A stretch of DNA of 40,849 nt, from NCBI GenBank assembly GCA_900314085.1, contig OMTX01000017.1, positions 1-40,849 on the forward strand, written 5' to 3'. Source of the DNA: an uncultured Lachnospiraceae bacterium. Lineage in GTDB: Bacteria; Bacillota; Clostridia; Lachnospirales; Lachnospiraceae. A model generated the notes under the pieces. That model saw only the letters and a list, made by a program, of their open reading frames with translations. It ran no database searches and was not told the DNA's origin. Positions 25,230 to 33,212 of this stretch are shown here, in pieces; the first letter of the stretch is position 1; every line of letters starts with the position of its first letter. Both the position numbers and the translations under genes were made by a program.

Positions 25230-25547
25230 GTGGAGGTTTGTCGCGGAAAGCCGCTGCAAGCCCGATGCCAGGTCGCAGTGTGGTGGAACTTTGCTGCGGA
25301 AAGCCGCTGCAAGCCCGATGCCGGGTCGCAGTGTGGTGGAACTTTGCTGCGGAACAACTTGCTTTACCCATAGACAGCCTCGAGGGTGGTGGAGGTTTGT
25401 CGCGGATAGCCGCTGCAGGCCCGATGCCGGGTTGCGGTGTGGTGGAAGTTTGTCACGGAGCCCCCCCTCAGGCCCACACACCCTCTCGCCTTTGGTGGAA
25501 CCTCGTAACGGAATCACTTCAGCAGGACAGCAGCCAGGAGATACGGA
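25230..25547. repeat. Six-unit array with exact 53-bp period
   Basis: Units begin at 25230, 25283, 25336, 25389, 25442 and 25495. Each opens with a conserved 18-bp head, consensus GTGGARSTTTGYYGCGGA, degenerating in the last two. The remaining 35 bp are nearly the same in units 1, 2 and 4 but different in units 3, 5 and 6. The last unit runs into the 3' end of the membrane-protein gene, whose stop is at 25514-25516. This array fills the 356-bp gap between the two genes. The period is not a multiple of three, so coding is unlikely. Confidence 0.8.
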
Positions 25548-26194
25548 GCGAAGGCGATGGCTGCCGGCGGGACCGGAGAGCTGTGAAGATCCCGGCAGCA
25601 GCGCTTAAAGAGAAAGACCAGACGGTTTTCCTGAGAAAGCGGCCGCCCGGCAAGAAAAAGGGGCCCAAAGCAGAGCAGAAAAAGGGCGGCCGGCAAAAGG
25701 AGCAAAAAGAGGGCTATACCGGAATAGCCCGCCGCCAGATACGGCGCTGCAAGGCCGGTCAGCAAAAATGAGTAAATACGCAATGCGTATTTGTTGATGT
25801 GTCCGTAAAAAACAGCAAGACGATAGCGGGCGAGAAGCAGAGCATAAAGAAAGAGGAGAACGACGGCGCGGGCGGCGAGGTCTCTTACCGAAGCCGCCCC
25901 GCTATAGTACTTCAGGACACAGAAGAAAAAGACGAGGATCAGAAGGAGGGAAAATACCCGGTCGTTCATATAGGAGAAGAGGTCAAGCCCGGGATCGAAA
26001 AGAGCCGGCAGAAGGACAGCCGTAAAGAGCAGGAGGAAGACAGGAATCTGGGACCAGTCGATGCCCAGGAAAAAACGGGCGGGCCGAGCGGAGAAAAGGC
26101 CCGCGGCGTAATATATAAAAGCGCCGGCATAGACGATGACCAGCGTAAGGAAAGCTCTGGTCTGTGAAGAAAGGCCGCGGCTCCCGGCAGTCAT
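25514..26194 (-). CDS. Hypothetical polytopic membrane protein
   Basis: A 226-residue protein with about six predicted transmembrane helices and short loops, including LTLVIVYAGAFIYYAAGL and later Leu-rich helices. I do not recognise the family. The start at 26194 (MTAGSR) is chosen because AGGAGG lies 6 nt upstream; the frame stays open for 28 more codons to a TTG inside the divergent control region, with no ribosome site. It is divergent from crt and shares a palindromic control element with it. Its 3' end overlaps the 53-bp repeat array. Confidence 0.65.
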   Translation of the reverse strand: MTAGSRGLSSQTRAFLTLVIVYAGAFIYYAAGLFSARPARFFLGIDWSQIPVFLLLFTAVLLPALFDPGLDLFSYMNDRVFSLLLILVFFFCVLKYYSGAASVRDLAARAVVLLFLYALLLARYRLAVFYGHINKYALRIYSFLLTGLAAPYLAAGYSGIALFLLLLPAALFLLCFGPLFLAGRPLSQENRLVFLFKRCCRDLHSSPVPPAAIAFAPYLLAAVLLK

Positions 26195-26270
26195 CCGCTG
26201 CCTCCTGCCGCGCTCTCCTGCCAGCCTTTCTTCCTCTTTTTGTCCGACGTTCTGATTCATTCTCATTCTG

Positions 26271-26290
26271 ATTGACAATTTTTTGTCAAT
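26271..26290. promoter_or_regulatory. Palindromic operator over the crt -35 element
   Basis: ATTGACA and TGTCAAT form a perfect inverted repeat with a 6-bp AT spacer. It covers the whole -35 hexamer of the crt promoter, so a bound dimer would block RNA polymerase. It also lies upstream of the divergent membrane-protein gene. Confidence 0.6.
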
Positions 26291-26300
26291 ATCCTATAGT
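26272..26300 (+). promoter_or_regulatory. Sigma-A promoter of crt
   Basis: TTGACA (26272-26277) and TATAGT (26295-26300) are separated by exactly 17 bp. The resulting leader is about 180 nt long, unusually long for a single gene; I see no recognisable riboswitch in it. Confidence 0.85.
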
Positions 26301-26486
26301 GAATTTATCTGCGGCGCTTACTTCGCGCTGCCCGTCAACTGCGCAGGAATTGCTGCAAATACATTGCAGTCCGGCTGACGAGCGATTCCGCCGTGCCCTT
26401 GAAAACGGACCGGTGGAAAAGATGTCCGGAAGACGGCAAGTTCCCGCGCGCATTACATCCTATCATAATCAAGGAGGTTTCGCATC

Positions 26487-27293
26487 ATGGCAGAGTACAA
26501 CAATCTCAAGATTGAAAAGGACGGCGCCACGGCAGTTCTTTCCATCGCACGTCCCAACGCACTGAATGCGCTGAATTCCGAGACGATCGGCGAACTCAAT
26601 TCCGCCCTTTCAGAGATTGAAGCAGACGATTCCGTCAAGGTTCTGATTGTGACCGGCGGTCCCGACAAGAAGGACAACCCTTATAAGTCCTTCGTTGCCG
26701 GCGCTGACATCAAGGAAATGTATGACTTCACCGCACCCGAAGCCCGCGCTTTCGGCATGCGCGCTGCTGAGCCCTTCTTCAAGCTCATGAATATGCGCCA
26801 GGTTACGATTGCTGCAGTAAACGGCTTTGCCCTCGGCGGCGGCTGCGAAATCGCCATGGCCTGCGATATCCGTTTGGCTAGTGACAATGCCATCTTCGGC
26901 CAGCCTGAGGTCGGCCTCGGCATCATCCCCGGCTTCGGCGGCACCCAGCGTCTCGCCCGCCTCGTCGGCATGGGCCGCGCCAAGGAAATGATCTTCACGG
27001 CATCAAATATTGATGCTGAGGAAGCATACCGCATCGGCCTCGTCAACCACGTATACCCGAAGGAAGAGCTCATGGCTGAGGCAAAGAAGCTCGCCGAGAA
27101 GATTGAGCGGAACGCTTCCTACGCCGTATCTGTTGCAAAAGCAGCCATCAACAACGGCTACGACATGGACATCAAAAACGCTGTCGAGATGGAAGCCAAC
27201 CTCTTCGGCGTCGTCAACGATACCCACGACAAGAAGGAAGGCATGGGCGCCTTCATCGAAGGCCGCAAGGAAAAGAACTTCACGGACTTCTGA
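26487..27293 (+). CDS. crt: Short-chain enoyl-CoA hydratase (crotonase)
   Basis: A 268-residue crotonase-superfamily enzyme. The oxyanion-hole segments are VAGADIKEM (70-78) and ALGGGCE (115-121), and both catalytic glutamates are present: Glu121 and Glu141 (GQPEVGLGIIPG). This fits 3-hydroxybutyryl-CoA dehydratase of the butyrate pathway. An AAGGAGG site precedes the ATG. No thiolase, hbd, bcd or etfAB gene is nearby, so it is a monocistronic crt between a regulated promoter and a bidirectional terminator. Beta-oxidation or amino-acid use are alternatives. Confidence 0.93.
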   Translation: MAEYNNLKIEKDGATAVLSIARPNALNALNSETIGELNSALSEIEADDSVKVLIVTGGPDKKDNPYKSFVAGADIKEMYDFTAPEARAFGMRAAEPFFKLMNMRQVTIAAVNGFALGGGCEIAMACDIRLASDNAIFGQPEVGLGIIPGFGGTQRLARLVGMGRAKEMIFTASNIDAEEAYRIGLVNHVYPKEELMAEAKKLAEKIERNASYAVSVAKAAINNGYDMDIKNAVEMEANLFGVVNDTHDKKEGMGAFIEGRKEKNFTDF

Positions 27294-27320
27294 TTTGAAA
27301 ATTTTTGAAGCCGTGCAAAA

Positions 27321-27349
27321 AGGCCGGGCACGCACTGCGTGCCCGGCCT
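27321..27349. terminator. Bidirectional intrinsic terminator between crt and lysC
   Basis: A perfect 13-bp stem (27321-27333 with 27337-27349) and 3-nt loop lie between convergent genes. An A-run on the left serves the minus strand and an AT-rich run on the right serves the plus strand. Confidence 0.92.
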
Positions 27350-27371
27350 ATATTATTTATAAGCCATTCTT

Positions 27372-28583
27372 TCAATCGTCTGTCGGGATGAACTTGTCGT
27401 GCACGGCCTTCATCGCCCGGTCAACGTCATCGATATTGATGAGGACCGTAATGCGGATCTCGGAAGTAGAGATCATACGGATATTAACATTGGCATCGTA
27501 GAGGGCCTCAAACATCTTTGCTGCAACGCCTGCATTCGACTGCATTCCGGCGCCGACGATGGAAAGCTTCGCGACGTTCTCCTCATCCTCAAACTTCTGG
27601 ATGGTCAGCCGGTCCTGGTCTGCTTTCAGCACGCGGAGGGCATCCGCCGCATCCGTCTGGTCGACAGTAAAGGAAATGTCCTTCGTATTGTCGCGTCCTA
27701 CGGACTGCAGGATCATGTCGACATTGATATTATTCTTTGCAAGCACATCAAAAATCTTGAAGGCTACGCCGGGTTCATTCTTCACCCCGATCAGGGCGAT
27801 CCTGGCCGCATTCTTGTCGCAGGCAACTCCGCTGACGAGCATCTTTTCCACGTTCTTTACCTCCCTTACATAGGTTCCTTCGGATTCATTGAGACTGGAG
27901 CGGACGACCAGCGTCACGCCATATTTCTTTGCCATTTCCACGGACCGGTTGTGGAGGACCTGGGCGCCGAGCGTCGCCAGCTCCAGCATCTCGTCATAGG
28001 AAATCTCGGAAAGCTTCTTCGCTTCCGGAACAATCCGCGGATCCGCCGTATAGACGCCATCCACATCGGTAAAGATCTCGCACTTGTCGGCATGAAGCGT
28101 TGCCGCCAGAGCAACGGCCGTTGTATCCGAGCCGCCGCGGCCCAGGGTTGTGATATCGTCGTACTTGTTGATGCCCTGAAAGCCCGTCACGATGACGATC
28201 TTTCCGGCGTCGAGCTCATGGAAGATTCGCTCGGTTTCCACTGACTTGAAGCGGGAAGCCGTATAGACGGATGTCGTATGCATGGGTACCTGCCAGGCAT
28301 TTAAGGAAATTGCCGGAACACCGAGCGACGCCATCGCCATCGCCATCAGGGCGACGGATTCCTGCTCGCCGATGGAAAGGAGCATATCCATCTCCCGCTT
28401 GGGCGGGTTCGGGTTGATATCCTGCGCTTTCGCAATCAGGTCGTCCGTCGTGTCGCCCATGGCGGAAAGGACGACGACCACCTTGTTTCCTGCTTTGTAA
28501 TCCTCGATGCAGCGCCGCGCCACATTGAAGATGCGTTCCTTGTTCGCTACGGACGAGCCGCCGAACTTCTTGACTACCAGCAT
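27372..28583 (-). CDS. lysC: Aspartokinase
   Basis: A 403-residue kinase that phosphorylates aspartate, the first step to lysine, threonine and methionine. KFGGSSVANKERI opens the catalytic domain; GFQGINKYDDITTLGRGGSDTTAVALA is the nucleotide/substrate region and FTDVDGVYTADPRIV follows. Two C-terminal ACT domains (about 265-400) with GVKNEPGVAF and VGAGMQSNAGVAAKMF provide feedback inhibition, probably by lysine and/or threonine. AAGGAGAG precedes the ATG. It follows hom by 80 bp on the same strand. Confidence 0.96.
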   Translation of the reverse strand: MLVVKKFGGSSVANKERIFNVARRCIEDYKAGNKVVVVLSAMGDTTDDLIAKAQDINPNPPKREMDMLLSIGEQESVALMAMAMASLGVPAISLNAWQVPMHTTSVYTASRFKSVETERIFHELDAGKIVIVTGFQGINKYDDITTLGRGGSDTTAVALAATLHADKCEIFTDVDGVYTADPRIVPEAKKLSEISYDEMLELATLGAQVLHNRSVEMAKKYGVTLVVRSSLNESEGTYVREVKNVEKMLVSGVACDKNAARIALIGVKNEPGVAFKIFDVLAKNNINVDMILQSVGRDNTKDISFTVDQTDAADALRVLKADQDRLTIQKFEDEENVAKLSIVGAGMQSNAGVAAKMFEALYDANVNIRMISTSEIRITVLINIDDVDRAMKAVHDKFIPTDD

Positions 28584-28663
28584 GTACCTCTCTCCTTAGA
28601 AAATAATATTTCACTTTGCTATACAGAAATCCGATACGGTTCTGAATAGAAAAAGTTTTCCGA

Positions 28664-29863
28664 TTAGTCCAGTACGCGGATGGCGGAAATCACGTCTCCG
28701 AAATCCTTCTTCTTCTCTTCGAAGTCCCGTTCCGAAATCATCTCCGTAACAAATCCGACTTCCCCGTCGATGACATTCTCGATGAATGAAACGGTTCCAA
28801 AGGCAGCGCTGATGTCCTCTTTCGATCGGGCCGCCCGGATGAAGAACCGGTACGCCTGGTCTGCCGGATCTTTCAGGGGCAGCTTGACGGGATCCCAATC
28901 GAAGTCAACGTGGCGCATTACATGGCGGCACTCTTCGACAAGGTCGCCGACAACAGCGGAGGCCGTCGGCAGACTGCCGGCGCCGGAGCCGTAGAACATA
29001 GCGTCGCCGAGCATATTGCCGTGGATCATGATGGCGTTCATGACGTCATCAACTGCGAAGAGGGGGCTCTCCGGGCTTACGACGAAGGGCGCGACACGAA
29101 CGAAATAGGAGTCGCCGGAGGCATCCATCGTTGCGATGAGTTTGATCTTCTTTCCCCCTGCCTCTGCATACTTCATATCCTCGGGCGTGACATGGGAAAT
29201 GCCCTCCGTCGGGATATCTTCGTAGTCGACCTGGCGGCCGGCAACCAGAGACGTCAGAATGGCAATCTTCCGTGCCGCATCAAAGCCTTCGACGTCCGCC
29301 GTCGGATCCTTCTCGGCGTAGCCTAAGTCCTGGGCTTCCTTCAGAACGGATGAATAGTCAGCCCCGTCCGCCGCCATTTTTGTCAGCATGTAATTCGTCG
29401 TACCGTTGACGATGCCGTAGACCTTCTCGAGGACATCGCCGGTCACGCATTTGAGGATCGGACGGATGATAGGAATGCCGCCGCCGACGGAGGCCTCGAA
29501 CATGAAGTTCACATGGTTGTCCGCCGCGATCTGAATGAGCTCGGCCCCCTTCGCCGCAACGAGGGCCTTGTTCGACGTCGCTACGTGCTTGCCGTGCGTC
29601 AACATGGCCTTCACAAACGTATAGGCCGGTTCAACGCCGCCCATGGTCTCAACGACCAGCTTGACCTCCGGATCGTAGACGATTTTTTTGTAGTCGTGGA
29701 CGATCTTCGGCTGGATGGGGTCTCCGGAAAAATCCCGGAGATCCAGCACCCACTTCAGTTCGATGGGTTCGCCCGCCCGGCGGGAAATGACAGCTGCGTT
29801 CTCCTCAAGAACCTTTGCCACGCCGCTTCCGATGGTCCCGTAGCCCATGATTGCTGCTTTCAT
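28664..29863 (-). CDS. hom: Homoserine dehydrogenase
   Basis: NAD(P)H-dependent reduction of aspartate semialdehyde to homoserine. The Rossmann motif GYGTIGSGVAKVL is at the start; VETMGGVEPA, TSNKALVAAKG, EASVGGGIPIIRPI, NGTTNYMLTKM and the EKDPTADVEGFDAARK active-site helix follow. At 399 residues it is a little shorter than full Hom proteins, but an ACT-like segment remains at the C-terminus (YRFFIRA and IENVIDGE). AAGGAG lies 7 nt before the ATG. It is directly downstream of an ACT-domain gene (20 bp) and upstream of lysC, forming an aspartate-family operon. Confidence 0.96.
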   Translation of the reverse strand: MKAAIMGYGTIGSGVAKVLEENAAVISRRAGEPIELKWVLDLRDFSGDPIQPKIVHDYKKIVYDPEVKLVVETMGGVEPAYTFVKAMLTHGKHVATSNKALVAAKGAELIQIAADNHVNFMFEASVGGGIPIIRPILKCVTGDVLEKVYGIVNGTTNYMLTKMAADGADYSSVLKEAQDLGYAEKDPTADVEGFDAARKIAILTSLVAGRQVDYEDIPTEGISHVTPEDMKYAEAGGKKIKLIATMDASGDSYFVRVAPFVVSPESPLFAVDDVMNAIMIHGNMLGDAMFYGSGAGSLPTASAVVGDLVEECRHVMRHVDFDWDPVKLPLKDPADQAYRFFIRAARSKEDISAAFGTVSFIENVIDGEVGFVTEMISERDFEEKKKDFGDVISAIRVLD

Positions 29864-29883
29864 TGCTCGCTCCTTTTTATAAT

Positions 29884-30327
29884 CTACTGCGTCACGATTT
29901 TTGCATAGTGAATACCGTCCGTCTCTTCGATGGCGGCCGTCAGATCCTCTGTTTCTCCGGATGTGGGAAATACTTCAATGGAAATGGTGAGAGCGGCGAT
30001 GCCGCGGACCGGAATGGACTGATTGATCGTGAGGATATTTGCCCCGAAATCCGCCACAGTCTTCAGTACCCGCGACAGGAGGCCCGGCTCGTCGTCTAAG
30101 GTAATCAGCATCGTGACCTTCGTCCCGGCGGCCTGCTCCTCGTGGTAGGGGAAAATGTCGTCCTTGTACTTGTAATAGGAGGAGCGGCTAATGCCCGTCT
30201 GCTCCGTCGCCTCCGCAACGGACCGGCACTTGCCGGACTCAATCAGCGTCTGGGCTTCGCAGGCCTTGCGCAAAACCTCCGGAACCGCCTTCTCCCGCAG
30301 AACATAATATTTGATATTTTTCTTCAT
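29884..30327 (-). CDS. ACT-domain protein with N-terminal HTH-like region (PheB-like)
   Basis: A 147-residue protein. The start at 30327 (MKKNIKYYVL) gives the usual family N-terminus; the longer frame adds 34 unlike residues. Residues 36-58 (SVAEATEQTGISRSSYYKYKD) look like a helix-turn-helix, and an ACT domain follows at about 70-145 (TLDDEPGLLSRVLKTVAD and a second strand pair). ACT domains bind amino acids. The family is often called PheB or UPF0735 and is usually found just upstream of hom, as here. A role as a threonine- or branched amino acid-responsive regulator of hom-lysC is inference. Confidence 0.85.
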   Translation of the reverse strand: MKKNIKYYVLREKAVPEVLRKACEAQTLIESGKCRSVAEATEQTGISRSSYYKYKDDIFPYHEEQAAGTKVTMLITLDDEPGLLSRVLKTVADFGANILTINQSIPVRGIAALTISIEVFPTSGETEDLTAAIEETDGIHYAKIVTQ

Positions 30328-30427
30328 CTTTACAGCCTTCGTGTGTCTTTGTGACAGATACACTTGTCTGCCAACGCGAAACACTTTATCACAACGAAGA
30401 GGATGCCGCAAGGACTTTCTGAAGAAC

Positions 30428-30462
30428 AAGAGCAGGGGCGGCCTTCGGCCGCCACTGCTCTT
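30428..30462 (-). terminator. Terminator-like hairpin after prfB
   Basis: AAGAGCAG and GGCGGCC pair with their complements across a 3-nt loop, giving a 16-position stem with one mismatch. The following minus-strand sequence is only moderately T-rich. It separates prfB from the ACT-hom-lysC genes. Confidence 0.7.
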
Positions 30463-30468
30463 AAATTC

Positions 30469-31605
30469 TTATTCCGCATCAGTGACGCCCCGCTTGGGTT
30501 TGCCCAGGGAAAGCCACTTTAAGTAGGCGTTCATGAAGGGATCTAAAGCCCCGTCCATCACGGCGTTGACGTTTGAGGTCTCCTCACCCGTCCTGAGGTC
30601 CTTCACCATCGTATATGGCTGGAAGACATAGGAGCGGATCTGGCTGCCGAAGGAGATGCCGGAAACCTCTCCGCGGATAGCCGCCGCCTGCTCTTCCTGC
30701 TCTTCCATCTTCAGCATGAGGAGCTTGGCCTTCAGCATCTGCATGGCCTTGTCCTTGTTCATGAGCTGGGACCGCTCATTCTGGCAGGTAACGACAATGC
30801 CGGTCGGGAAGTGGGTAATGCGGATGGCGGACGATGTCTTGTTGATGTGCTGGCCGCCTGCACCGGAGGAACGGTAAGTATCGATCCGGATGTCCTCGTC
30901 CTTCACCTCGACGTCGAGATCCGTTTCAATATCCGGCATGACATCACAGGAGGAGAAGGAGGTCTGCCGCTTGGCATTCGCATTGAAGGGAGACAGACGG
31001 ACCAGCCGGTGGATGCCTGCCTCGCTCTTCAGGTAGCCGTAGGCATTCTCCCCGTTGACCTGGAAGGTCACGGACTTGAGGCCTGCCTCATCACCTTCGA
31101 GAAGGTCGAGGACTTCGACGGCATAGCCATGGGCCTCTGCCCACCGCGTATACATACGGTAGAGCATGGATGTCCAGTCCATAGCCTCTGTTCCGCCGGC
31201 CCCGGCATGAAGTGTCACAATGGCATTGTTTTGATCATACTCGCCGGAAAGCAGCGTCTTCACACGAAGGGCTTCGAAGTCCTCTACGAATCCGTCGAAG
31301 AGTTCCTTCGCCTCGGCCGCCGTCTCCGGATCCTCTTCCTCGTTTCCAAGCTCGATGTAGGCTTCGATGTCGGAGTATGTCTCATCGAGAGCATTAATCT
31401 GCGCGACATCGTCCTTCAAATTTTTCAGTTCCTGGGACTGCTTGCTTGAAGCAACGGGATCGTTCCAGAAGTCCGGAGCCGCCATCTTTCGCTCCAGCTC
31501 CTCAATCCGGTTCTTCTTTCCTTCGATGTCCAGAGATTTCCGTACCTGGTCCAGGGGCTCCCTGTATCCGGCCAACTGGCCTTTCAATTCATCTAATTCC
31601 AGCAT
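30469..31605 (-). CDS. prfB: Peptide chain release factor 2, without frameshift
   Basis: Reads UGA and UAA stop codons and releases the nascent chain. The 378-residue frame is continuous. It contains the peptidyl-tRNA hydrolysis motif GGQ in SSGAGGQHINKTSSAIRI, LHAGAGGTEAMDW, and a recognition loop where SPF (in VRLSPFNANAKR) specifies RF2. The start ATG at 31605 has GAGG 9 nt upstream; an in-frame GTG lies 15 nt further up. At the site where many bacteria have CTT-TGA-C, this gene has CTG-GAC with no stop, so no programmed +1 shift is needed. Confidence 0.96.
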   Translation of the reverse strand: MLELDELKGQLAGYREPLDQVRKSLDIEGKKNRIEELERKMAAPDFWNDPVASSKQSQELKNLKDDVAQINALDETYSDIEAYIELGNEEEDPETAAEAKELFDGFVEDFEALRVKTLLSGEYDQNNAIVTLHAGAGGTEAMDWTSMLYRMYTRWAEAHGYAVEVLDLLEGDEAGLKSVTFQVNGENAYGYLKSEAGIHRLVRLSPFNANAKRQTSFSSCDVMPDIETDLDVEVKDEDIRIDTYRSSGAGGQHINKTSSAIRITHFPTGIVVTCQNERSQLMNKDKAMQMLKAKLLMLKMEEQEEQAAAIRGEVSGISFGSQIRSYVFQPYTMVKDLRTGEETSNVNAVMDGALDPFMNAYLKWLSLGKPKRGVTDAE

Positions 31606-31627
31606 AGTTTTTAACCTCACAAAAAGT

Positions 31628-31666
31628 GCAGCCGTCCGGGAAAATAACCCGGCAGATTCAGGCTGC
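31628..31666 (-). promoter_or_regulatory. Two-step hairpin in the prfB leader
   Basis: In the prfB 5' leader GCAGCC pairs with GGCTGC (31666-31661 and 31633-31628), enclosing CCGGG/CCCGG (31652-31648 and 31640-31636). It ends 22 nt before the ATG. Confidence 0.4.
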
Positions 31667-31694
31667 CTGCAAAAATCGAAAAAACAGACAAGGC

Positions 31695-31723
31695 ACTATA
31701 GCACGCTTTCCCCGCCCTGTCAA
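31695..31723 (-). promoter_or_regulatory. Sigma-A promoter of prfB
   Basis: TTGACA (31723-31718) and TATAGT (31700-31695) are separated by exactly 17 bp on the minus strand. The leader to the ATG is about 80 nt. The rest of the 269-bp gap before the protease stop codon holds nothing else recognisable. Confidence 0.88.
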
Positions 31724-31874
31724 AGTCTCCGTGAGGCCCGTCACAAGTGACCGGGTACGTGTGCTGTTTTTGTTCTACATGAATTAAGTTTCACCATATC
31801 CTGTACCTGTCAAAAGGAATCGGCCACATGCTTTCTCTCCTGCAGCCTCACTCCGAAAGCTTCGAAAAAATCCT

Positions 31875-33164
31875 TCAGTCCGCGCCTGTCAGGTGGTCGT
31901 AGGCCGCCTTGATCTGGCTGTCGTTCAGGAAGTCCTCCGCCGTCATCTCGTCGTCCGACTTCTTCGCGACGGCATCGGCATCGCCGTTGTATTCATACTC
32001 AACCTCGATGTCCGGCGTGATGCCCTTGCCCTGGATGTTTTCGCCCGAAGGGGTGAAATACTCCATCGTGGTGAGCTTCACGAGCGAGCCGTCCGCGAGC
32101 GGCATCGTCGACTGAACAACGCCCTTGCCGTAGGAAGTCGTTCCGATCAGGGTTCCGGCCTTGAAGTCCCGGATAGCCCCCGAAAAAATTTCGGAAGCCG
32201 AAGCGGAATTGCCGTTGATGAGGACAGCCATGGGCATGTCCAGATACGTCGCGGCATCCGACGTGTAGTCTTCCCGCTTCCCATCGTGGTCAATCGTATA
32301 GACGACCGTGCCTTCCGGCAGCAGTTCATCGAGAATCTTTGTCACGGCATCGACGAGACCGCCGGGATTGTCGCGGAGGTCAAAGATGACCGACGTCATC
32401 CCCTGTCCCTGCAAGTCCTTCAGCGCCGCATCAAATTCATCAGCCGTCCCGGACGAAAACTCCGTAATTCGGATATAGCCAACAGTGTCAGAAAGCATGT
32501 GGTGGGAAACGGACGGGATCTGGATATTCTGCCGTTTGATGGTGTAGTCCTGTTCCTTCCCATCCCGAATGATGACGAGATGGACTTCGGAACCTGCTTG
32601 CCCGCGGATCTTCTGCACGAGGTCGGAAAGCTCCATGGACGTCGCATCAATGTCTTCGACAGATTCGATGATATCCCCCTTCTGCAGCCCCGCTTCCTTC
32701 GCAGGTGACCCGTCATAGACAAAGGAAACCGTGACGATCATGGTCTTCTTGTCCTGCGTCAGGCCGGCGCCGATACCGGCATAGTTTCCGGTCAGGGATT
32801 CCTCCAGCGCCTTCGCCTCGTCAGGGGTATAGTACTCGGAATAGGGATCGTTCAGGCCTTCCAGCAGGCCCTTATAGAGCCCGGTCTGCAGGTCGCTCTT
32901 GTCCGTGTCTTTATAATAATAATTTTTGATGATTCCGTTCAGAAGCCCTATTTTTGACAGCGTCTTCGGCGTCAGGACGCCGCCCGTCACTGCGGATGCC
33001 GCCGTAAAGGTCACAAGAAGGCAGATGACGAGAGTTGCCGCAATACCGATGAAAAGCCCGGTCTTAAAGCCGGGCTTTCTTTTCTTCTGTGCATTCTGAC
33101 TTGTATAGGGGTTTTGCTGCCCGTCCGCCCGCGGGAAGTCGTAGTTGTTGTTCGTATTATCCAT
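31875..33164 (-). CDS. C-terminal processing serine protease (S41, PDZ)
   Basis: A 429-residue S41 protease with an Asn-rich cytoplasmic start, one transmembrane helix (about 35-60) and an extracytoplasmic enzyme. A Tsp/Ctp region with DPYSEYYTPDEAK is followed by a PDZ domain (about 125-205, with GIGAGL and PAKEAGLQKGDII). The catalytic Ser lies in NGNSASASEIFSGA and the Lys in TSYGKGVVQ, giving the Ser-Lys dyad. Family members cut the tails of cell-wall hydrolases or regulators. It lies 48 bp downstream of ftsX, as in many Firmicutes. No Shine-Dalgarno is evident and a hairpin lies 12 nt before the ATG. Confidence 0.93.
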   Translation of the reverse strand: MDNTNNNYDFPRADGQQNPYTSQNAQKKRKPGFKTGLFIGIAATLVICLLVTFTAASAVTGGVLTPKTLSKIGLLNGIIKNYYYKDTDKSDLQTGLYKGLLEGLNDPYSEYYTPDEAKALEESLTGNYAGIGAGLTQDKKTMIVTVSFVYDGSPAKEAGLQKGDIIESVEDIDATSMELSDLVQKIRGQAGSEVHLVIIRDGKEQDYTIKRQNIQIPSVSHHMLSDTVGYIRITEFSSGTADEFDAALKDLQGQGMTSVIFDLRDNPGGLVDAVTKILDELLPEGTVVYTIDHDGKREDYTSDAATYLDMPMAVLINGNSASASEIFSGAIRDFKAGTLIGTTSYGKGVVQSTMPLADGSLVKLTTMEYFTPSGENIQGKGITPDIEVEYEYNGDADAVAKKSDDEMTAEDFLNDSQIKAAYDHLTGAD

Positions 33165-33176
33165 AACAATAGTGCT

Positions 33177-33191
33177 GCACGCGCTGCGTGC
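33177..33191. terminator. Short hairpin between ftsX and the S41 protease
   Basis: GCACGC and GCGTGC form a 6-bp stem with a 3-nt loop. The T-run (TTTTTATTA) follows in the plus direction, where there is no gene. On the minus strand the hairpin occupies the ribosome-binding region of the protease gene. Confidence 0.4.
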
Positions 33192-33212
33192 TTTTTATTA
33201 GTAATAATAAAA

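Noticed and set aside
25230..25547. CRISPR array
   Set aside because: The spacing is constant, but the conserved part is only about 18 bp and degenerate, three of six tails are nearly identical, and no cas gene is present.
25770..25800. TACGCA.TGCGTA palindrome as a regulatory repeat related to 23122-23138
   Set aside because: It lies inside a coding region where it encodes Tyr-Ala-Leu-Arg; similar words at about 660 and 40280 encode Tyr-Ala-Val-Arg, so codon choice explains them.
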